NCBI GenBank assembly: GCA_023634235.1
Contig: JAMKCF010000007.1
Coordinates: 17,490,592 to 17,554,591 of the forward strand
Direction of reading: 5' to 3'
From: Pisaster brevispinus
Taxonomy: Eukaryota > Echinodermata > Asteroidea > Forcipulatida > Asteriidae
DNA length: 64,000 bases
Part shown: positions 56,439 through 64,000 of the stretch, piece after piece
Numbering within the stretch: position 1 is the stretch's first letter
Layout: every line of letters starts with the position of its first letter
The notes under the pieces: model-generated
Told to the model about the DNA's origin: nothing
Database searches by the model: none
What the model saw: the letters and a program-made list of their open reading frames with translations, nothing else
Translations under genes and position numbers: made by a program

Positions 56439-58060
56439 CAACATGCTCAATGCTCTACCTTATAGTGATTCAAAGAGAGTAAGTTCATGAGCCGCTGTAG
56501 TTTTGCCAACATGCTCAATGCTCTACCTTATAGTGATTCAAAGAGAGTAAGTTCATGAGCCGCTGTAGTTTTGTCATCATGCTTAATGCTCTACCTTAAG
56601 TGATTCAAAAAGAGTAAGTTCATGAGCTGCTGTAGTTTTGTCACTATGCTCAATGCTCTACCTTATAGTGATTCAAAGGGAGTAAGTTCATGAGCCGCTG
56701 TAGTTTTGTCAACATGCTCAATGCTCTACCTTAGAGTGATTCAAAGGGAGTAAGTTCATGAGCCGCTGTAGTTTTGTCAACATGCTCAATGCTCTACCTT
56801 AGAGAGATTCAAAGAGAGTAATTTCATGAGCCGTTGTAGTTCTGTCAACATGCTCAATGCTCTACCTTATAGTAATTCAAAGAGAGTAAGTTCATGAGCC
56901 GCTATAGTTTTGCCAACATGCTCAATGCTCTACCTTAGAGTGATTCAAAGAGAGTAAGTTCATGCAGCCGCGGTAATTTTGTCAACATGCTCAATGCTCT
57001 ACCTCAGAGAGATTCAAAGAGAGTAAGTTTTTGAGCCGTTGTAGTTCTGTCAACAAGCTCAATGCTCTACCTTATGGTGATTCAAATAGAGTAAGTTCAT
57101 GAGCCGCTGTAGTTTTGCCAACATGCTCAATGCTCTACCTTAGAGTGATTCAAAGAGAGTAAGTTTATGAGCCGCTGTAGTTTTGTCAACATGCTCAATG
57201 CTCTACCTTATAGTGATTCAAAGAGAGTTAGTTCATGAGCTGCTGTAGTTTTGTCAACATGCTCAATGCTCTACCTTAAGTGATTCAAAAAGAGTAAGTT
57301 CATGAGCTGCTGTAGTTTTGTCACTATGCTCAATGCTCTACCTTATAGTGATTCAAAGAGAGTAAGATCATGAGCCGCTGTAGTTTTACCAACATGCTCA
57401 ATGCTGTACCTTACAGCGATTCAAAGGGAGTAAGTTCATGAGCCGTTGTAGTTGTCAACATGCTCAATGCTCTACCTTATAGTAATTCAAAGAGAGTAAG
57501 TTCATGAGCCGCTATAGTTTTGCCAACATGCTCAATGCTCTACCTTAGAGTGATTCAAAGAGAGTAAGTTCATGAGCCGCTGTAATTTTGTCAACATGCT
57601 CAATGCTCTACCTCAGAGAGATTCAAAGAGAGTAAGTTCATGAGCCGTTGTAGTTCTGTCAACAAGCTCAATGCTCTACCTTATGGTGATTCAAAGAGAG
57701 TAAGTTCATGAGCCGCTGTAGTTCTGTCAACATGCTCAATGCTCTACCTTATAGTGATTCACAGAGAGTAAGTTCATGAGCTGCTGTAGTTTTGCCAACA
57801 TGCTCAATGCTCTACCTTAGAGTGATTCAAAGAGAGTAAGTTCATGAGCTGCTGTAGTTCTGTCAACATGCTCAATGCTCTACCTTATAGTGATTCATAG
57901 AGAGTAAGTTCATGAGCCGCTGTAGTTTTGTCAACATGCTCAATGTTCTACCTTATAGTGATTCAAAGAGAGTTAGTTCATGAGCCGCTGTAGTTTTGTC
58001 AATATGCTCAATGCTCTACCTTATAGTGATTCAAAGAGAGTAAGATCATGAGTCGCTGCA

Positions 58061-58316
58061 GTTTGCGATAATGATTCCTCAGGTCACAATTGATAGTATT
58101 TTTGTCACTCCTACCAATCCTGTACCCTATCTTAAGATTGTTCAAACTTTCTGAAATTTTATTTACCTTTCAGGATGACTTTCAAGGTAGGTCTTTTGGA
58201 ACTTTGTTCTTTTGAATAGATGGTCTCTCAAGAACACTGCAAGAAGACAAAAAATAACAAATAGTTCAAGTCAAAATCAATGTTTCTTAATATATGTTAA
58301 TTAATAAGAGGTTTGG
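58061..58316 (+). repeat. Satellite spacer 3
   Basis: Near-identical to spacers 5 and 6, sharing TTTCTTAATATATG instead of TTTCTAAATACATG. Confidence 0.9.
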
Positions 58317-59397
58317 CAACATGCTCAATGCTCTACCTTATAGTGATTCAAAGAGAGTAAGTTCATGAGCTGCTGTAGTTTTGTCAACATGCTCAATGCT
58401 CTACCTTATAGTGATTCAAAGAGAGTAAGTTCATGAGTCGCTGTAGTTTTGTCATCATGCTTAATGCTCTACCTTAAGTGATTCAAAGAGAGTAAGTTCA
58501 TGAGCCGCTGTAGTTTTGTCAACATGCTCAATGCTCTACCTTATAGTGATTCAAAGAGAGTAAGTTCATGAGCTGCTGTAGTTTTGTCAATATGCTCAAT
58601 GCTCTACCTTATAGTGATTCAAAGAGAGTAATTTCATGAGTCGCTGTAGCTTTGTCAACACGCTCAATGCTCTACCTTATAGTGATTCATAGAGAGTAAT
58701 TTCATGAGTCGCTGTAGCTTTGTCAACACGCTCAATGCTCTATCTTATAGTGATTCAAAGAGAGTAAGTTCATGAGTCGCTGTAGTTTTGTCAACATGCT
58801 CAATGCTCTACCTTATAGTGATTCATAGAGAGTAATTTCATGAGTCGCTGTAGCTTTGTCAACACGCTCAATGCTCTATCTTATAGTGATTCAAAGAGAG
58901 TAAGTTCATGAGCTGCTGTAGTTTTGCCAACATGCTCAATGCTCTACCTTATAGTGATTCAAAGAGTGTAAGTTTATGAGCCGTTGTAGTTCTGTCAACA
59001 AGCTCAATGCTCTACCTTATAGTGATTCAAAGAGAGTAAGTTCATGAGCTGCTGTAGTTTTGCCAACATGCTCAATGCTCTACCTTATAGTGATTCAAAG
59101 AGAGTAAGTTTATGAATTGCTGTAGTTTTGTCAACATGCTCAATGCTCTACCTTATAGTGATTCAAAGAGAGTAAGTTCATGAGCCGCTGTAGTTTTTTG
59201 CAACATGCTCAATGCTCTACCTTATAGTGATTCATAGAGAGTAAGTTCATGAGCCGCTGTATTTTTGCCAACATGCTCAATGCTCTACCTTATAGTGATT
59301 CAAAGAGAGTAAGTTCATGAGTCGCTGTAGTTTTGTCAACATGCTCAATGCTCTACCTCATAGTGACTCAAAGAGAGTAAGTTCATGAGTCGCTGCA

Positions 59398-59650
59398 GTT
59401 TGCGATAATGATTCCTCAGGTCACAATTGATAGTATTTTTGTCACTCCTACCAATCCTGTACCCTATCTTAAGATTGTTCAAACTTCCTGAAATTTTATT
59501 TACCTTTCAGGATGACTTTCAAGGTAGGTCTTTTGGAACTTTGTTCTTTTGAATAGATGGTCTCTCAAGAACACTGCAAGACAAAAAATAACAAATAGTT
59601 CAAGTCAAAATCAATGTTTCTAAATACATGTTAATTAATAAGAGGTTTGG
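59398..59650 (+). repeat. Satellite spacer 4
   Basis: Shares the TTTCTAAATACATG variant with spacers 1 and 2, matching the inferred duplication of blocks 56439 and 59651. Confidence 0.9.
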
Positions 59651-61478
59651 CAACATGCTCAATGCTCTACCTTATAGTGATTCAAAGAGAGTAAGTTCAT
59701 GAGCCGCTGTAGTTTTGCCAACATGCTCAATGCTCTACCTTATAGTGATTCAAAGAGAGTAAGTTCATGAGCCGCTGTAGTTTTGTCATCAAGCTTAATG
59801 CTCTACCTTAAGTGATTCAAAAAGAGTAAGTTCATGAGCTGCTGTAGTTTTGTCACTATGCTCAATGCTCTACCTTATAGTGATTCAAAGAGAGTAAGAT
59901 CATGAGCCGCTGTAGTTTTACCAACATGCTCAATGCTGTACCTTACAGCGATTCAAAGGGAGTAAGTTCATGAGCCGCTGTAGTTTTGTCAACATGCTCA
60001 ATGCTCTACCTTAGAGTGATTCAAAGGGAGTAAGTTCATGAGCCGCTGTAGTTTTGTCAACATGCTCAATGCTCTACCTTAGAGAGATTCAAAGAGAGTA
60101 ATTTCATGAGCCGTTGTAGTTCTGTCAACATGCTCAATGCTCTACCTTATAGTAATTCAAAGAGAGTAAGTTCATGAGCCGCTATAGTTTTGCCAACATG
60201 CTCAATGCTCTACCTTAGAGTGATTCAAAGAGAGTAAGTTCATGCAGCCGCGGTAATTTTGTCAACATGCTCAATGCTCTACCTCAGAGAGATTCAAAGA
60301 GAGTAAGTTTATGAGCCGTTGTAGTTCTGTCAACAAGCTCAATGCTCTACCTTATGGTGATTCAAAGAGAGTAAGTTCATGAGCCGCTGTAGTTTTGCCA
60401 ACATGCTCAATGCTCTACCTTAGAGTGATTCAAAGAGAGTAAGTTTATGAGCCGCTGTAGTTTTGTCAACATGCTCAATGCTCTACCTTATAGTGATTCA
60501 AAGAGAGTTAGTTCATGAGCTGCTGTAGTTTTGTCAACATGCTCAATGCTCTACCTTAAGTGATTCAAAAAGAGTAAGTTCATGAGCTGCTGTAGTTTTG
60601 TCACTATGCTCAATGCTCTACCTTATAGTGATTCAAAGAGAGTAAGATCATGAGCCGCTGTAGTTTTACCAACATGCTCAATGCTGTACCTTACAGCGAT
60701 TCAAAGGGAGTAAGTTCATGAGCCGTTGTAGTTCTGTCAACATGCTCAATGCTCTACCTTATAGTAATTCAAAGAGAGTAAGTTCATGAGCCGCTATAGT
60801 TTTGCCAACATGCTCAATGCTCTACCTTAGAGTGATTCAAAGAGAGTAAGTTCATGAGCCGCTGTTATTTTGTCAACATGCTCAATGCTCTACCTCAGAG
60901 AGATTCAAAGAGAGTAAGTTCATGAGCCGTTGTAGTTCTGTCAACAAGCTCAATGCTCTACCTTATGGTGATTCAAAGAGAGTAAGTTCATGAGCCGCTG
61001 TAGTTTTGCCAACATGCTCAATGCTCTACCTTAGAGTGATTCAAAGAGAGTAAGTTTATGAGCTGCTGTAGTTTTGCCAACATGCTCAATGCTCTACCTT
61101 AGAGTGATTCAAAGAGAGTAAGTTCATGAGCTGCTGTAGTTCTGTCAACATGCTCAATGCTCTACCTTATAGTGATTCATAGAGAGTAAGTTCATGAGCT
61201 GCTGTAGTTTTGCCAACATGCTCAATGCTCTACCTTAGAGTGATTCAAAGAGAGTAAGTTCATGAGCTGCTGTAGTTCTGTCAACATGCTCAATGCTCTA
61301 CCTTATAGTGATTCATAGAGAGTAAGTTCATGAGCCGCTGTAGTTTTGTCAACATGCTCAATGTTCTACCTTATAGTGATTCAAAGAGAGTTAGTTCATG
61401 AGCCGCTGTAGTTTTGTCAATATGCTCAATGCTCTACCTTATAGTGATTCAAAGAGAGTAAGATCATGAGTCGCTGCA

Positions 61479-61735
61479 GTTTGCGATAATGATTCCTCAG
61501 GTCACAATTGATAGTATTTTTGTCACTCCTACCAATCCTGTACCCTATCTTAAGATTGTTCAAACTTTCTGAAATTTTATTTACCTTTCAGGATGACTTT
61601 CAAGGTAGGTCTTTTGGAACTTTGTTCTTTTGAATAGATGGTCTCTCAAGAACACTGCAAGAAGACAAAAAATAACAAATAGTTCAAGTCAAAATCAATG
61701 TTTCTTAATATATGTTAATTAATAAGAGGTTTGGC
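61479..61735 (+). repeat. Satellite spacer 5
   Basis: Near-identical to spacers 3 and 6. Confidence 0.9.
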
Positions 61736-62474
61736 AACATGCTCAATGCTCTACCTTATAGTGATTCAAAGAGAGTAAGTTCATGAGCTGCTGTAGTTTT
61801 GTCAACATGCTCAATGCTCTACCTTATAGTGATTCAAAGAGAGTAAGTTCATGAGTCGCTGTAGTTTTGTCATCATGCTTAATGCTCTACCTTAAGTGAT
61901 TCAAAGAGAGTAAGTTCATGAGCCGCTGTAGTTTTGTCAACATGCTCAATGCTCTACCTTATAGTGATTCAAAGAGAGTAAGTTCATGAGCTGCTGTAGT
62001 TTTGTCAATATGCTCAATGCTCTACCTTATAGTGATTCAAAGAGAGTAATTTCATGAGTCGCTGTAGCTTTGTCAACACGCTCAATGCTCTACCTTATAG
62101 TGATTCATAGAGAGTAATTTCATGAGTCGCTGTAGCTTTGTCAACACGCTCAATGCTCTATCTTATAGTGATTCAAAGAGAGTAAGTTCATGAGTCGCTG
62201 TAGTTTTGTCAACATGCTCAATGCTCTACCTTATAGTGATTCATAGAGAGTAATTTCATGAGTCGCTGTAGCTTTGTCAACACGCTCAATGCTCTACCTT
62301 ATAGTGATTCATAGAGAGTAAGTTCATGAGCCGCTGTATTTTTGCCAACATGCTCAATGCTCTACCTTATAGTGATTCAAAGAGAGTAAGTTCATGAGTC
62401 GCTGTAGTTTTGTCAACATGCTCAATGCTCTACCTCATAGTGACTCAAAGAGAGTAAGTTCATGAGTCGCTGCA

Positions 62475-62730
62475 GTTTGCGATAATGATTCCTCAGGTCA
62501 CAATTGATAGTATTTTTGTCACTCCTACCAATCCTGTACCCTATCTTAAGATTGTTCAAACTTTCTGAAATTTTATTTACCTTTCAGGATGACTTTCAAG
62601 GTAGGTCTTTTGGAACTTTGTTCTTTTGAATAGATGGTCTCTCAAGAACACTGCAAGAAGACAAAAAATAACAAATAGTTCAAGTCAAAATCAATGTTTC
62701 TTAATATATGTTAATTAATAAGAGGTTTGG
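62475..62730 (+). repeat. Satellite spacer 6
   Basis: Near-identical to spacers 3 and 5. The following block (62731-63600) repeats the start of the block after spacer 3. Confidence 0.9.
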
Positions 62731-63620
62731 CAACATGCTCAATGCTCTACCTTATAGTGATTCAAAGAGAGTAAGTTCATGAGCTGCTGTAGTTTTGTCA
62801 ACATGCTCAATGCTCTACCTTATAGTGATTCAAAGAGAGTAAGTTCATGAGTCGCTGTAGTTTTGTCATCATGCTTAATGCTCTACCTTAAGTGATTCAA
62901 AGAGAGTAAGTTCATGAGCCGCTGTAGTTTTGTCAACATGCTCAATGCTCTACCTTATAGTGATTCAAAGAGAGTAAGTTCATGAGCTGCTGTAGTTTTG
63001 TCAATATGCTCAATGCTCTACCTTATAGTGATTCAAAGAGAGTAATTTCATGAGTCGCTGTAGCTTTGTCAACACGCTCAATGCTCTACCTTATAGTGAT
63101 TCATAGAGAGTAATTTCATGAGTCGCTGTAGCTTTGTCAACACGCTCAATGCTCTATCTTATAGTGATTCAAAGAGAGTAAGTTCATGAGTCGCTGTAGT
63201 TTTGTCAACATGCTCAATGCTCTACCTTATAGTGATTCATAGAGAGTAATTTCATGAGTCGCTGTAGCTTTGTCAACACGCTCAATGCTCTATCTTATAG
63301 TGATTCAAAGAGAGTAAGTTCATGAGCTGCTGTAGTTTTGCCAACATGCTCAATGCTCTACCTTATAGTGATTCAAAGAGTGTAAGTTTATGAGCCGTTG
63401 TAGTTCTGTCAACAAGCTCAATGCTCTACCTTATAGTGATTCAAAGAGAGTAAGTTCATGAGCTGCTGTAGTTTTGCCAACATGCTCAATGCTCTACCTT
63501 ATAGTGATTCAAAGAGAGTAAGTTTATGAATTGCTGTAGTTTTGTCAACATGCTCAATGCTCTACCTTATTTATAGTGATTCAAAGAGAGTAAGTTCATT
63601 TTGTTCATGAGTTGCTGCAG

Positions 63621-64000
63621 TTTGCAGTATTCTTTAAGAGTTTCTTAGATCCTTTCAAGACTGGAAGTAATTTTAATCACATGAGAGAAGAAAGAAGTTG
63701 CAAAATGATCAGATATTAGCAAAAACTGTTTTGACCTTAACTTCTGCAGGAATTGAATTGTTTCTAGTGAGTGTGCGTTTCAGCTGAGCTGTCGTTTTAA
63801 TTCTGTGTTAATGTGAGATTTACTTGGAGATTTGTGTTTGTTTGATGTGTGGTTGACTGTGATTTCATCTATTTAAAAAAAAAAATCCAAAAAAAACCCG
63901 CTGATTTCTTTGAAAATGCTTATTCAATGCAAAAGTGACATATTAGCAATAACAGAAACGTCGCTACATGACATAAATACAGGTCAAAGGATAGTACTTA
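63621..64000. other. Unique sequence to the right of the satellite
   Basis: Array similarity stops after TTGCTGCAGTTTGCAGTATT. The rest is AT-rich with A runs near 63873-63896. No feature recognised. Confidence 0.4.

Larger units (their letters stand above)
54949..63620. repeat. 68-bp satellite with higher-order organisation, about 105 monomers
   Basis: Monomer landmarks in order: AACATGCTCAATGCTCTACC, TTATAGTGATTCAAAGAGAG, TAAGTTCATGAGCCGCTGTA, GTTTTGTC. Blocks of monomers are separated by six related 240-257-bp spacers. Blocks 56439-58060 and 59651-61478 are long near-copies of each other, as are the beginnings of 58317, 61736 and 62731, so multi-kilobase units were duplicated. Stops occur in all frames, so it is not a protein repeat. 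Monomers end with an irregular unit at about 63560-63620. Confidence 0.96.

Noticed and set aside
54949..63620. CRISPR array or bacterial-type repeat locus
   Set aside because: Repeats are head-to-tail 68-bp monomers without unique spacers, in a eukaryotic setting; the six spacers are copies of one another.
54949..63620. tRNA origin of the 68-bp monomer
   Set aside because: The reverse strand has GGTAGAGCATTG (D-arm-like) and TTTGAATCA (B-box-like), and the length is close to a tRNA, but no acceptor, D or T stem can be formed. A covariance-model search could still test this.

Overview
The window is eukaryotic, AT-rich and gene-poor. It has intron-split genes with GT..AG splice sites, a tRNA-derived SINE, several MITEs and kilobases of satellite DNA, and no bacterial operons or ribosome binding sites. 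A hyalin-repeat (HYR) domain exon, an innate-type immunoglobulin receptor and a SINE of the kind common in marine invertebrates suggest an invertebrate deuterostome, most likely an echinoderm. Species cannot be assigned from the sequence alone.

Left third (1-20 kb). A minus-strand gene for a secreted or surface HYR-domain protein can be followed through three exons whose splice phases agree (5113-4754, 1524-1464, 689-420); it continues off the left edge. Its large intron and upstream region hold a MITE (3442-3909) and degenerate modules that combine CCGGAAGT/AGGTCA blocks with TGACGTCA palindromes. The best-supported gene is at 15453-16892 on the minus strand: an apparently intronless two-Ig-domain type I membrane receptor whose cytoplasmic tail carries two ITIM-type tyrosine motifs. 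Dispersed repeat copies lie at 9160-9632 and 19247-20520; the second is interrupted by about 790 bp.

Middle (20-48 kb). Fragmentary gene models occur on both strands: plus-strand exons between 22292 and 24864 with a 3'UTR, a minus-strand terminal exon at 33361-33678, and isolated plus-strand exon candidates at 20961, 36401 and 42224. None was recognised as a named family. A spliced-exon-like segment recurs four times at 1.1-1.4 kb spacing (43650, 45012, 46090, 47246). Mobile DNA includes two hairpin-ended MITEs with 9-11 bp target duplications (30283-30488 and 34658-35119), a CAGGG-ended MITE present twice in opposite orientations, and a tRNA-derived SINE (32302-32728). A 21-bp minisatellite with T-box-like half-sites lies at 36884-37218.

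Right end (48-64 kb). This is almost entirely repetitive: short GTGTGGTGA-rich degenerate repeats; a 70-bp array whose monomers carry the ATGCAAAT octamer; a roughly 160-bp hairpin-bearing array; an inverted pair of related coding segments flanking those two arrays (49824-50330 plus, 54027-53567 minus); and an 8.7-kb, 68-bp satellite with higher-order organisation (about 54949-63620). Each 68-bp monomer has an AG, then 13 nt, then a GTAAGT. The six non-monomer spacers also contain an AG-13 nt-GTAGGT segment. This is the most unusual structure in the window; whether it is ever spliced cannot be decided from sequence.
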